This document shows, piece by piece, positions 1 through 12,689 of a stretch of 64,000 bases of DNA; the stretch's first letter is position 1, and each line of letters begins with the position of its first letter. Location of the stretch: assembly GCF_950023065.1 (NCBI RefSeq), contig NC_088681.1, positions 44,984,836 to 45,048,835 on the forward strand. The letters are read 5' to 3'. Below the pieces are notes generated by a model. It was not told the origin of the DNA and did no database searches. It saw only the letters and a list, made by a program, of their open reading frames with translations. This DNA comes from Planococcus citri (Eukaryota; Arthropoda; Insecta; Hemiptera; Pseudococcidae). Made by a program: the position numbers and the translations under genes.

Positions 1-1386
1 TATTAGGTAAGGTTATGCTATATGCGTAGTACAGCAAAGTAGCAATTCGATATCAAACAAATTGCAGTACAAGTTTTATTTTAGTTTTATTTCTTACAAG
101 AAAGCCCGCTGTAATCATATTGGGAATTCCTCATAATCCGCCCCCTTCCCCCTAAAGCCACTAGGTACTTTTAAGAATTCAGCTCTTGAAATCAAGTTTT
201 TTGCTTTCAGTGCAAGTATATCTACTTACATATTATACGAGTATGAAAAATTCCTACAAATAACTGTTTACAATTTTTTAATTTCTTCGTGTGTCCCATA
301 GGAAGGCAGTGGTTGGGTCTGGGGAGAGGGGATCTCACGAAGAGTGTTTGAATACGAGTACATGCATATATTTGGTGCGCCAAGACCTTTACAAGCATAT
401 AAATCTCATAGCTTACGTGCTATGTACTCATGTTTGTACCTGGTAACCAAAGAGTCCTTTCAGGGAGCTGGTACCTCTCCCCTACAATCTTCTATTTGAT
501 TACAAAAATGAAAAAGATCGATACTTTTCTCCTTTATCTTGTAAAAATATAATTAATGTTGTCCAGAGAGGTTGAGAGAAAAGTTTTAAAATTTGTAGCT
601 CTTTTACAGAAATCTTGGAAGAAGTTTCGTACAAAAAATTTTCACGCCATGCCCAACAGATCAAAATGCAATGTTGTTACAGCATTGATTTTTTGCATTC
701 TCGAAATAGAACAGAAGAACTTTTCATTTTCTTTTCAACACATCTCACAAATCTCTATAATTCGTTGAAACATATTTCTCTAGCTATAGAATTCATTAAA
801 AATGAATGAAACGGATTTTAAGGGGTTTTTTATTGTAAAAATTTCAAAGGAAAGAAAATTAAAAATCGAGAATTTTGGAATAAAATCGCAAATGGTGGGG
901 GGGGTGGTAAAGGTACCAGCCCCCTGAGAGGACTCTTTGGTCACCAGGTACAAACATGAGTACATAGCACGTAAGCTATGAGATTTATATGCTTGTAAAG
1001 GTCTTGGCGCACCAAATATATGCATGTACTCGTATTCAAACACTCTTCGTGAGATCCCCTCTCCCCAGACCCAACCACTGCCTTCCTATGGGACACACGA
1101 AGAAATTAAAAAATTGTAAACAGTTATTTGTAGGAATTTTTCATACTCGTATAATATGTAAGTAGATATACTTGCACTGAAAGCAAAAAACTTGATTTCA
1201 AGAGCTGAATTCTTAAAAGTACCTAGTGGCTTTAGGGGGAAGGGGGCGGATTATGAGGAATTCCCAATATGATTACAGCGGGCTTTCTTGTAAGAAATAA
1301 AACTAAAATAAAACTTGTACTGCAATTTGTTTGATATCGAATTGCTACTTTGCTGTACTACGCATATAGCATAACCTTACCTAATA
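1..1386. repeat. Large near-perfect inverted repeat (palindrome with ~436-bp loop)
   Basis: Bases 1-475 reappear as the reverse complement of 912-1386. Paired positions sum to 1387 along the whole arm (for example 1 with 1386, 361 with 1026, 470 with 917), so there is no indel. Only scattered mismatches are visible, mostly near the loop side. The loop at 476-911 is AT-rich and only loosely similar between its halves. Base 1 is still paired, so the left arm may run beyond the window and the true ends are unknown. It could be a foldback transposon, a MITE with very long TIRs, or a head-to-head duplication. The short open frame in the arms (780-1043 minus, mirrored on plus near 350-500) is not supported as a gene. 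Confidence 0.9.
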
Positions 1387-1937
1387 CATGTACACGTGTA
1401 TGCGCTCGTGGCGTAACTTCAATCATCCATATCTCAAAAACTATCAGACATACGGAAAAGGTGCATAGAACATTTTTGGTAGGAAATTTGATGCTCTACA
1501 TTTTTCCTCTGAGGTATTTTATCTCTAAATGCAACCATTTTTGAGAAAATTGCGAAAAACCGAAAAATGAGGGGTTTTTGGCCCCCTAGCAAAAATGTGG
1601 ACCACGTGAGGGGGCGACAACATCACTTTTTTAATCAAGGGAAATGTCCTCTACAATAATCAGCCATCAAACCTCGAGCACCTCAAAGTGCATACGTCAC
1701 GTAAGCTAGCGCCTCGTCTATAAGTGAAAAAGTACATAGCTACACATCACGTAATACATGTAAACTCATAAAATGGGTGGATGAGAAGTGGTCGAGAAAA
1801 AACAGATAGAGGAGGATGGTGAGTCGACGAATTGGCAAAACGTACTACGAAGTCGTACACGTATCTACTCGTACGTTAAGATGAAGGTCGCTTTTAGGTG
1901 ATGATTTAATGACTGACATTTTTTCGCGTTTCCTTAC
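1387..1937. other. Non-coding stretch right of the palindrome
   Basis: Mixed AT-rich sequence. It has a GTGAGT-type donor-like site near 1820 preceded by a short open stretch, but there is no convincing acceptor. No gene is supported. Confidence 0.4.
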
Positions 1938-2001
1938 CGGCTTCTTATCAAAGGTACGGTTCGTCGAATCGAATATATACGTACAACTACCGGACGTGGG
2001 G
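1938..2001 (-). other. Candidate 64-nt host exon (minus strand)
   Basis: Read on the minus strand, a pyrimidine-rich tract ending in AAAG (acceptor AG at 2002-2003) precedes a 64-nt segment followed by GTAAGG (donor at 1932-1937). In the frame with one leading base, the segment is open and reads like ordinary protein (fragment SGSCTYIFDSTNRTF). The function is not recognised. The leading single base is phase-compatible with the candidate minus exon at 46645-46700, which ends with two spare bases. Short exons are easy to imagine in 64 kb, so this is a hypothesis only. Confidence 0.28.
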
Positions 2002-5000
2002 CTTTGAAAAAATTGAAAACAGATGTAAAATACACGATGGATACGGTTATACAACATCACGAACAGAGTATCCCATCTGTGCATGCTCAGCAACGTTGGC
2101 AAATGGCGAATTCCATAGTCACATATTGCATCTGTTTGCTGTTTCTTCAATATTAGGGACGATCATAACGACGTCGGCGACTGCTTGACTAGAAATTGCG
2201 CAGCGTCATCGTGATGCTCATCGCAGGCTCCTTGGTCAGGGCGTAGGGAAAAACGAAGAAATTGACAATTTCTCTGTTTCCGGTTAATCTAGCAGCGACG
2301 TGACGGTGTTATCGATGTGAATGGTGATTTTTATACTTAAGAGTTTTTAGTAAGTAAGTATTACGAGACTGTTTTTTTTTATAAGTCAGGTGAAGTCGGG
2401 TTAATGGAAATTTACGTGTTCAATTTTATGAGGTCAATTGCTCCGTCGATATTACAATGTAGCCTTCAAAATGTGACATTTGCAAGTTTGACGCGATATC
2501 AATATGTGAGTTTTCACGGCCTCGCGTCAATAACAGGTTTCCTCGAACCGCGCCACGCAGTCCAACTTTTACGTCTCCGTTGGGTCCCCCGCGCACCGGG
2601 CTCTCTCCGTTCACGCGTTCTCTTTGCTACTTCGTGATAAAAATTTTCTCGGACGCGGACGGCGCGAAAAAAAATAGCCAGCTTTCGACGAAAGTGCCCA
2701 TTATCGGTGCATGGCGCAGCAGCTTGGTAATTAAGTGCCATGTAAAACGCATTTCGTCGAAGCTTATCGGTGCGGTTTGTTTACCTCTATAGAGCTGGTT
2801 AGTTAGATGAACATTGGTGATTTCTCGCACCAAACAAGCGCGATCGCGTGAAGCGTATTTAAAATATGTAACAGATAAATGACGCGGTTGTACTTGTCGT
2901 TTCGTGGAATTCACTCGTCCATTTTTATGATGCTCGTTTCAGGTCGTACACAGACATAAGAGTGTACTATAGGTTCATGTACCTACTTATATAAATCTGT
3001 GCTAGAGTGAGCTTTGATAGATAGGTATTATGTTGTTATAGATGAGATAAGAAGACTATTATACAGGCGAAGGCGTATGATTTTTTTTAAAATTAATTTT
3101 ACGAGCTTTTTTCCCATTTATTAGATATTATTAGAATACAAAAAAATTGATCAGTTAAAGCAATAATGGATAGATTTTTATTCGAAACCAGCCAGATCAA
3201 CTTGATCAGCCCGAGGAATCGCTCGTATGATGATAGGATCGTTGTATTTGAATGCAATAAAGATGATGCACTTTTAACGTAAAACACGACAAATATTACT
3301 TAGGTAGAAATACTTATGCCAGGAATTTGATTTGTTATCAAGTTGATCGCGAGTAATTTTGAAGTAGAGAGGCAGGGCAGGGCTAATTTCAATGATGTAA
3401 GAGATCGACTGTTACGATTGAGATGCACTATGAGGTTTTTAAAAAACTATACTCACAAAAATAGTTGAAATTCCATACATCAAATCGAACCAAAAATAAA
3501 GAAGCCTACTTGAGGTCTTCTGATTTTGCTCAAATCTTCGATGTCTCTTCGAATATTTGAACTCAGTGCACTTGAAAATTTAACAAACGACATAACACCC
3601 CCCATTTTTTTATTCTTTTCATCGTGTTTCAAAATCAATCGGTGCTGGTGGACGGAAGAGGGAAAGGAGTTTAGATCATATTTTTAGATGACTGCTTCAA
3701 CTTTTGCACTTATCATGAGAAAGTTGAGCTTTCATTTCAGAAGTTCGAATTCAAACTTTCTAAATTTTAATAACAGATTTTATATTTTATATTTTTTACT
3801 TTCTTCAAAACAGCTTTCAAAATGTGACCCATTCCATATCAACTCGATTTCTAAATATATCCAGCATTCTCAAAATAAGTACTCTCAATAAGGGAGGGCA
3901 CCATTCTCTCCCAAATTTTAAGTCAAATCTTCTTTAAGTAAATGTAGAAGTTATGCGTCACATTGAATTGTACATTTTTGAAGATTTTGAACACGAATAG
4001 ATATAGCCTTATTTTCTGTTTTGATTCTTCCGCCCTTCCCCTCCCTCTTTATTGGGGTCAAAACTTGAAAATTTAGAGCCGGTCACGTGATTTCATCGAA
4101 TAGTAGTCACCCTCTAGTTCCCCTCTCTCTGTTCGAGTTAAAGACAAAAAAAAATTAATGAAGTCGTGTAGTTAATTGCAAGTTTTGAATTGTACGAATA
4201 TGATTTCATTTCTTTGATCCAATCCTTTATAACCTTTGAGCTAGGTATTCGCTATTTTACCATCCACAATTTTGTTTCTGCTCATTTTTTTTCGAAGAAT
4301 CAGCGACTAGATTTTGCTTCCCAGAAATCAATTTCCTGTGATGAAAAAATTGAGAAAAAAATCCTCACTCTTTTTCATGACGAACAAACAATTAAAATTG
4401 AACTTTCCAAATTCCACTAAAAATACTTCCAAAAAAATGCTAATTAGGCTCACAATTTTGGGATAAAAAAATTAAAATTTCTCAACATTCAGATATTCAT
4501 AACTTTCATTTATCTTTCATTTAAAAAAAAATCAGTGATTTTTTTGAAAAAAGTGAATAGAGAACGATTTTTTGTGACTTCTCCAATGAATTTGGTCAAA
4601 ATCTTTACACGTTCATTTGAAAATTTATTTATTTCTTTTTCCACACTATCTTTCCACGAATAAGATCAAAGTTGCTTGGAGGGCTCCTTCCTGCTGGAAA
4701 TTGAGAAGCTCCAAGAATCAATTTTTTATTATTAATCCAGTAAGTTGGATAGATCGCGAAGCAAAAAATTGTTGGAGGATTTGATAAAAATTCTGAAAAA
4801 TGACAAGAAAGCTTAAAAAAAATCACAAAAATTGAAAAATTGTCAAATTATAAAAAACTTGCACAATTTCAGGATTTTGAATAAATTTTAAATTTTGAGA
4901 GGAAATTTTAATTATTTGTTTTTTAAATTATTATGACATTTGAACAACTTTTTCGGCATTTTTTTTCAAGCAATTTTAAGGATATTTTAAACTCATACAT

Positions 5001-5249
5001 AGCTTCGAGGGACACCACAACTGCAATTCTACTGAATTTTTTCATCTAGTGATTCAGTTTCTAAAAACTTCGACATTTTGAAAACAGATTTTCATGCCAT
5101 TTAATTATTAATAGCATTTTTAACGTATTTTCAGATTTAAAAAAAAATTTACGATTATCTACATGTAGGTACCTACTTAAACGTCAATTTTTATGTTTTA
5201 TTTTTCGGTATGCTGATGAAATATACTGTTATATCATGATAAGAACTGA
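2002..5249. other. Gene-free stretch with a CpG-rich patch at 2480-2880
   Basis: The patch at about 2480-2880 is clearly richer in G+C and CpG than its surroundings. It contains short overlapping open frames on both strands, which is what a GC-rich patch gives by chance; it could be regulatory. From 2900 to 5249 the sequence is AT-rich, with T/A runs and pyrimidine-rich patches (3600-3680, 4020-4130). No coding region is supported. Confidence 0.45.
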
Positions 5250-6190
5250 AGGGCATGTTTTGATTTTTTCAGTTTCAGTTTTTCTAATTTCAGATTCAGT
5301 TTTAGACTAAAACTGAAGAAACTGAAACTGAAACTAAAAATTTTAGTTTTAGTTTCAGTTTCTTCATTCTAGTTTCAGTGATTTTTTTTTTCAGTTTCAG
5401 TTTCAGTTTTAGTTTACCATCAATGATCCAATTCGTGACATTTTGGGTGCAAATTGGAAATGATAAAATATTTTAGTTACAGTTTCTAGCTTTTAGCCCT
5501 ACTTTTAGTTTCAGTTTTCCTCATTTCAGATTCCGTTTTAGTTTTAGTTTTTTTCCAGTTTCAGTTTTAAATTTCACCGTTTTTTTCTCATCAAATTCGT
5601 GATATTTTGGGTACAAATTGGAAAAAAAAATTTAGTTTCAGTTTTGCTCATTTCAGATTCATTTTTAGTTTTGGTCTTAGTTTTTTTTTTTTTTCAGTTT
5701 CAGTTTTATAATTCCACCTTTTTTTCCCATCAAATTCGTGATATTTTGGGTAAGGTAGAAATTTGGAAAAAGTAAAATATTTTAGTCTTAGTTTCAGTTT
5801 TTTCGTTCTAGTTTTAGTTTTAGTTCCACATTTTTCTTCCATCAATAAAATTCGTGATATTTTGGGTTGAAATTGGGAGAAATAAAACATTTTAGTTTCA
5901 GTTTCAGTTTTGCATTTCAGATTCAGTTTTTGTTTTAGCTTCAGTACCTATTGCTCATTTTAGACTCAGTTTCAGTTTTTTTTACAGCTTCAGTTTTAGT
6001 TCCCCTAAATTGAAAAAAAATAAAACATTTGAGTTTTCAGCTTTTAATATCTTTCATCATTTCGCTTTCAAAAAAATAAAACAATTGAGTTTCAGTTTCA
6101 GTTTTCAGCTTTTGGTATGAGTTTTACTCATTTCACTTTCAGCTCCAGTTTTAGTTTCATTTTCTCCATTTCAGTTTCAGTTTTTTTCTA
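5250..6190. repeat. AGTTTC/AGTTTT-type satellite with higher-order units
   Basis: The sequence is dominated by imperfect repeats of CAGTTT(C/T) and TTAGTTT on the plus strand. A second motif, ATTCGTGATATTTTGGG followed by an AAATTGG-like run, recurs near 5430, 5590, 5730 and 5850. This gives a higher-order period of roughly 110-150 bp with the hexamer-like filler between. Long minus-strand open frames such as 5648-5890 follow from the absence of stop codons in this composition and are not genes. Confidence 0.85.
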
Positions 6191-7079
6191 TTATACAGAC
6201 ATCTTATACTTACTAATCTATTGCTCTTGGCTAACAGAAAAAAGTGGGCATATGAATGACTCCCCTTCCCTCCGCTGGTTCTGCAAGCTTTGGGCAAATT
6301 CTGCCTTTTCATTCTCTGCCAATTTGCACACCAACATAGAGTTCACGACTCGAGGTGCCCATTTTTTTTTTTTTTTTTTTTTTTTTACGATGTAGAATAT
6401 AGTAACCTTTTTACTTTCCCCTTTCCCCTTCCACTTCTACATGAATACTTCAAGTTCGAAACCAAACAAATTTCAAAATGAGTTGATGGATTTTGATTTG
6501 TTTATAGCTTATGCATCAAAGTTATCCAACTACATACATATATTTCAAAGAACTCGAGCACCCCCTCAAACTTCTCCAACTCTTTGTAGAAAAACATGCA
6601 GCCTTCGAAAGATATCACAAAATGCTACACATACTTTCCGAAGTCCAACTTCAGCTGTCAAGTTTAACTGGAGCGAATTATCAAAAAAGGAAACGAGGTA
6701 GTATAAATAAAATACATGAACAAACACGAGTAAATAGTATAAATAAGTTTGAGTTGATATGATGATGATAAAGGAAGGAAACTAGAATAAACGAAATTGT
6801 GGACATTGGTACGTTATGAGCCTATATTACCTAAACAGAAATAAAAATTCCCTCTTTCCACCCTTCCCAGTCCATAATTTGGAATTTTCTACAATATTTG
6901 TCGAACATAAGGTACCTATGTACATTCTTTGCAGAAAAACCACACCAAAATTTTAAAAGAAAAAAGCTCTAGTGCACTAGGACAAAATGACCTAAAAACG
7001 TATCAGCAATTTTAACACAAATATTTTTAAAATTTATCCTAAACAAGGTGCTAAGAAACCCCATACGAGAAGAATTTAT
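6191..7079. other. AT-rich gene-free stretch with poly-T tract
   Basis: It contains a ~26-base T run at about 6361-6386 and pyrimidine-rich sequence around 6410-6440. The short overlapping plus-strand frames at 6441-6762 show no recognisable domain. No gene is supported. Confidence 0.4.
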
Positions 7080-7955
7080 TATATTTACACACGTTGAACA
7101 CTGAACAGCCATTTATATAGCAGCAGTCAGATGACATACGACCAAGTGAGTGTTTTGGAAGGCAGCCTACCCAATATGTCATCTTGGTTGTCATACAATT
7201 CACAATGTCCTGTCCGCAACCGATCTACCTTGCGTATTGGCGTTAAATCTTGTAGGTAATATTTCGAAGTAGGTTATGGTAATTAATTATAATTACTTTG
7301 TATACGTATAATTTAAAATAAAAGCATAATCATTTAATTAGATCGGTCTAATTTAATTAGCGGAAATATTCGCATTGAAAAGAAGCAAAAGCGCAGATAT
7401 CGTAATGACTTTGTAAACATTATACGAGTACAATTCGTTGATAACAGTTTGAACTTATTCCAAGCGTGTGTATTCGTATTCACTAACTCTTGACTATACT
7501 CGTATCATACCTACATACGAGAAAATACGTTTCAGTTCGAGCGAACAAATACGTAATAAGAGAGTTAACTAAATAATCGAGCTTAATTCATTATACACAG
7601 CCATAGCTTAGAGCTTACGATGGGTTAATTCTCGCAATTCGCTATTACCAATTCTAGGTGAAAATCATTGCAAACGAAAAAGGGTGAAACTACACGCACA
7701 TACAGTCTGGATGGCGACAACGACATTTAATTTTACGATCTAAACCGAACGCAGTAGTTGATAGAGAGAAATTGTGTAATTTTCTCAATATCGGACGAGT
7801 TTACAAAAATAGGTCGTAAAAAATTGTCATTTTAAACAATTACCCGGCGTTATGATTTGTGACCGAGTAAATCCTATATTCCTATCGTCGTACGCGTATT
7901 GAAAATTTTCATTTAGTTTGCAATTTGCCATCCGCCTCGTATATGTACAAAGCAG
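7080..7955. other. Complex non-repetitive island
   Basis: Less repetitive sequence with frequent CGA/TCG words, unlike the flanking T-rich DNA. No complete gene is visible. The minus-strand open frame 7827-8099 has no recognised domain and overlaps a plus-strand exon candidate. Confidence 0.35.
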
Positions 7956-8027
7956 ACTGGAATCAGTTTTTATGGCATCAAGGGCTGGACGAGGACGAAG
8001 AAATCGAAATGAATGAAAATTTATATG
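7956..8027 (+). other. Candidate 72-nt host exon (plus strand)
   Basis: A CAG acceptor at 7953-7955 and a GTACGT donor at 8028-8033 bracket 72 nt. In one frame the segment reads as an acidic peptide (WNQFLWHQGLDEDEEIEM, continuing to NENLY) with two spare bases at the start and one at the end. The trailing G would complete GAT with the AT that begins the candidate exon at 52487-52538, so the phases agree. The polypyrimidine tract upstream is weak, and the minus strand is also open here. The function is not recognised. Confidence 0.28.
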
Positions 8028-8099
8028 GTACGTTTCGAACGCAAACCGCATTTGATTGGCAAGTCGATTAAAACGCTGATAAATGCCCGATTTATTCAC

Positions 8100-10332
8100 G
8101 TAGCAATTTCATTAATGGGATATGAACTTTGTGCCTTTTATGAGCGAACCGACGTCTGAATTCTTTTCCCATTGGCCTTTTTATATACCTACTCTTTTTC
8201 CACTGTCAAACCGACGATATTATAAACATGCGGTGCGATTCGTAGAGCAATTATTTTACCAAGACAGGCTTCGATAAGACCAAAAAACTCAAAAGCAAGT
8301 TGAGTTGACCTCTGAGATTTTTTGGACTATACTGCCCGTGACAAATTTTTTCTCTTTTCTTCTCGCTTCCTAAAAAAAATCATGGTGTGCCGCTGAAAGT
8401 TCGCTATCATAAAACAAAATTTCATCGCCAAAATATTATACACTTGCAACAATTTTAATAGACAAAATGAATAAATAGGACCACTAATTAGGCAGTAAAT
8501 TTTTTAATTTGGCTCTACTTTTTGAAGATGAGAAGTAGGACGGGAAAAAATACGTAGGTAGTAAACAATTTTGCATTTTGCATTTCCCAAGTTCTTACTT
8601 GACGTCAGTAACCAACTAATTGCTAATGTAAAAATAACTTACTTACTCATTTTCATTTTCATAATATTCACAGTCATACAAATTCAAAACTCACCTGAAA
8701 CAAAAAATCAAAATAAATAACCGATTAGAAAATTTGACAGTTTAAAACGATTCGTAGGGAATGCCAAAGTTTTGCATAATTTTTAGCAGTAACCTGATGA
8801 AAATCATAAAAATTGAAAAAATTGAGGTTCCTGCAGGTTTTTTTGCGAATTCAGGCCAGAATTTCAAAAAAAGCAGTACCTACTTTTAGCGGGGCATTTT
8901 TAAAACACTTTTGGATTACTTGTGGTGGCGGGAAGAGAGAAGGAAGGAGTGGGCAACATTTTAAATTCAATTTTTTTGATTTTCATACATCCACGTATGT
9001 CTTCAAACATTTTAAGATTTTTTTTACAGTATATGAGTTCACAACTAGAAATGTTGCCACAAGGTGCCCAACAAAATTTTAAAATTAAAAAGCAGGACTT
9101 TGGCAGGACTTTTGACATGACATTTTTCGAACACTTTACGACGTCTTTACAGTGAAGGGGAGAGAGGTTCAATATTTTACAAGTCAATTTTTCCTTTTTT
9201 TAAATGCCATTGGCCATTCTATGATTTTTCCTGACAGGGGGAGGAGGGGGGGGGGGGTCGAAAATACATTTACTATTTCAATTTCTCGTGAGCAAAGAAT
9301 TCTACAAACATTTCAAGATATTTTTTAGAAAAGGGGGAGTGTTATGAAGTTTTTCAATTTTTTTGGGGGGGAGGGGATGGGGCACGAGTTAAAATATTTT
9401 CATCATCTCAGTTTTTCATTTTTTTCATAATGTTTTGACCGTTTTAAATAAAATTATTATCATGCTTTTTCAACGTAGGTAATTGTTCTTAAAAAAAAAA
9501 AAAACAATAAGTACGTACAAAAATTAATTATTTGAAAATTACATTAAAAAGCGAAGCGAAGCATAACATTTTTGAAAAATTTCCAGTTTAAAATATCAAA
9601 AAGAAACGCGTTTATGATATTTTTAAAACGCTTTTTCAAAATAATCTTCAAAAACGATTTACTTACAACAACAAAATATAGCTTAATTAAATTAATGTAT
9701 GTGTTCCTGCCCCAGCGAAGCGAAAGCGGAAAATTTTCTGAAAATTCATGTACCTATTTTTCCACCTGCTAAAAACGCTTTCTACACAACATTTTTTCAT
9801 CAGTCAGACGAAAAAAAAACGTTTTTTCAAAATTCCACATAAAAGGGCAAAAAATTGAAAATTGAATGTCTGATTTTAAAAAAGCAGAATATTCAGAAAA
9901 ATTTGATGAAAAGCAGGATTAGTAAAATTTAAACACCTTGTGCCACCAGGTAAAATTTCGAAAGTTGAGTTCCATTTTTAGATGTTTGACGAATTTTTTA
10001 ATATTCAAATTCACTTAATTTGTCAAGAAAAAAGTCAAAATTTGATCAAATTGAGAGAAGGATGGCCTTTTTATGACTTTTTGATGACCTTTAAAAAAAA
10101 ATCAACTAATAATTCGACTTCGATGGGTGATTTGATTATTGCAGAATTTTTCGCGTTGGTCACTGAGAAAAGTAGATAATGAAAAAATTTCATAACGACT
10201 TCAGGGTTTCTCACATTTTTAGAGTTGATGACCCTAAAATTCTATCAATTTTTGGAAATGCGATTTTTTTCACGATTTTATCATATTTCGATCTGCTTGA
10301 TGTAGGCAACTACTTTTCGTACTTTTGCCATA
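8100..10332. other. Gene-free stretch with degenerate G-rich repeats
   Basis: From about 8920 to 9420 there are loosely repeated units of ~190-220 bp. Each has a G-rich patch (GGGAGAGA/GGGGGAGG types) followed by T-rich sequence and CAAACATTT-like words. The rest is AT-rich. A short AAGCGAAGCGAAGC word is at about 9551. The small open frames show no recognisable product. Confidence 0.4.
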
Positions 10333-11657
10333 GGGGTAACGGCCCAGTTTTTTTTACCCTCTCTAGTTTTTTTACCACCCCCCCCAAGAATTTTATGAAA
10401 AATAAGCCACCAAAGTCATGAATCGATTTAAAAACTATATTAACATGTTTTGTGCTTCTTTTGGAACACAGTTCCCTTGAAAAGCTGCATTTTCCATTCA
10501 ATGTTCATGGTTCAGGAGACTTTGAAAAATGTGATGTGAATTTTAGTCGATTTTCTTAACAAAATTTTTAAAAAGTGTGTTTTGATTTCAAGGATTGGAC
10601 GCACTAATTTCCATTAAAATGAGTTCGTGAGTACATCGCTGAATTCTAAACACTATGGTCTATTAGATGAGCTAGTTATTTTTCATCGAAATTGTTTTCT
10701 AAAAATTTTTAGAGGGGGTAAAAAAATAGGGAACGATTCAAGATCAGTTTTCTATTTTTTTTACCGCGTAAAAAAATAGAAAATCCATATTAATTTTTGT
10801 TCTCTAATTTTTTTACCCCCCACTATTTTCAGAATTTTTGCTCGCTGAAGACCGTTTAAAGGCGTGATACCAATTTTATTCATTTTTGGGCAAGTTTTGA
10901 ATGTACGGCTCTGAACTTTTGTAAATAATATTGTCCAAAAAACACTTTCTACAGTTGATTACATCAATGTAAACAATCAACCAAAAACATTGAATAAATG
11001 ATTGATACCCCTCTAATATAGGTTGTCTATGAAAGCAAACGAAACAAAAACGGGTACAAAATTGAAGACCTTAAGTATAGCAGTAACATGGAAACAGAAA
11101 ATTGGAGCAGGAACTTTCACAGCATTTTTTTACCATCTATATCCGCAAAAAATTTCCAAAAAATAGTTTCTTGTGAAAAAAATGCGTTCATCTGGTGGTC
11201 CAGGAATTTTAGAGTCCAAAAATACGTGTATTGCATTTTTTTGTTGAAAACTTGCACAAATAATCTTTATAAATTCTCAATTTTATTCTTAATTATGTTT
11301 TCAAGCAACGAATAGGTACACTAATGATAACGGAAAGGGCACTTTTTGGCATGATTAATTAATAATTTGTCAAGGAAACGTTGAATCTATGTTGTTATCA
11401 TTTAAAACACAGAAAAAATTGGGGGGGTAAAAAAAATAGCGAATGGGGGTAAAAAAATTGCGAACTCGTTTTTTTGCAAAAAAAATTTTTTCTGGCGAAC
11501 CTAATGAAATTAAACTTTTGGCAAACACTGAATCTTGTGAACGAATGTTTGCTGATTTAAATGAGCTTTTCAGTTTTTCTCTAGCTTCATTAGGTCAAAA
11601 GAAATTTCAAGATACGAGTATGTCTTTAGGGAGGTAAAAAAATATGCCCGTTACGCC
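10333..11657. mobile_element. Candidate non-autonomous TIR element with TA flanks
   Basis: The left end (GGGGTAACGG followed by a T run and ACC) matches the reverse complement of the right end (GGCGTAACGG followed by a T run and ACC) over roughly 25-30 bp with a few mismatches. Both ends are flanked by TA (10331-10332 and 11658-11659), as expected for Tc1/mariner-like insertion. Internally, GGTAAAAAAAT-like words recur in both orientations (10720-10810, 11420-11460, 11630-11640). No transposase is seen. The 64-residue open frame at 11443-11637 is not recognised. Confidence 0.45.
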
Positions 11658-11659
11658 TA

Positions 11660-12574
11660 TATTTTTTTTCATAATTGAGCAGTTTTGCGAAATTTTAATG
11701 CTTAATTACAATGTTATTATCAAATTTCAGTAAATTTGAATCATTTTTATGGCATTCCAACAAATTTAGCAAACAATTTTCACAAAAGTTTGCTTATTCT
11801 GATTTTTTACCAATTCATGGTAATTTTCAGTAGGTAGCTGGAATGAGGTCAATTCGACACTATAGTTTTTATGATAATTTCTGCATTTTTGACAAATTAA
11901 CATTCGATTTTCGTAGGCACCTACTTAATTGTGTTCAATATTCGGGCAAAAGGATGGCTTTTTGATGACTTTGATGACGTGGTGGATACCTTGAATTTAG
12001 TTTAAACCCTATTTTAGATTTTTCAAATCAATTGATAAGATTTTTGAGTCGTTTTAGGGTGTTCAACAAATTATGGAATTTATCCATCTCGAAAATCACC
12101 GTAAAAATAATGAATTTGAGCTGCCATTGAAAAGAATTTGAAAATTTAAGCGTATAAAGGCTAAATATCGTCTATTTTTGAGATTTTTTGAAAACTGCGA
12201 AATCCAAAAAAATTGTAGAACGTTCTGCATGCCCTGAAAATCTCCCCTTCTCATCAAACTAAATATTAGCTTTTTACCTCAATTCGATCAAATTTTGATT
12301 ATTTTCCAGACCAATGAAAGAAGAGTAAATGTTTCAAAAAATCGCCAAATACTTATCAAACAATTAAATTCAGCCTCTGAAATTTCAGTTATTTACCAGA
12401 AGGTTTTTTTATAGGTTCTTTGAATTTTTCTGAATCCAGAGTAAAAAATTTCCTAGTGCTTGGAATACCTTCTTTCTCTCTCTCTCTCCTCGCAAAAATA
12501 ATATTCCGGGGACAAATTAATCAGCCAAAGGGGCATTGCTCCTTCTACCTGCACTTTGCACTCTAACCACAGAC
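11660..12574. other. AT-rich gene-free stretch
   Basis: Low-complexity A/T-rich sequence, with a short TC-repeat tract near 12475-12490. No gene, RNA or clear repeat unit was seen. Confidence 0.4.
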
Positions 12575-12689
12575 CTACTTCCTCTGGCTATATACCAAAC
12601 GTTCTGCCAAAGCTTCCAAACATCTGACTTCTTTCTCCAGCTCACACACCTTCGTGCATGGAATGAAGAGCCGGGGGGGGGGGGGGTAG
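12575..12689 (-). other. Short coiled-coil-like open segment, possible exon or pseudogene fragment
   Basis: On the minus strand a 38-codon open stretch ending in TAG (12575-12577) encodes a heptad-like, charged and leucine-rich peptide (fragment CELEKEVRCLEALAERL). The peptide pattern looks more protein-like than neighbouring frames. It is short, it begins just after a C homopolymer run (G run on plus at about 12673-12688), and it has no clear splice sites. The family is not recognised; it could be a decayed transposon gene fragment. Confidence 0.25.

Noticed and set aside
780..1043. Minus-strand frame in the palindrome (and its plus-strand mirror near 350-500)
   Set aside because: Both copies arise from the inverted arms. 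There is no domain, and the frame runs into unrelated loop sequence.
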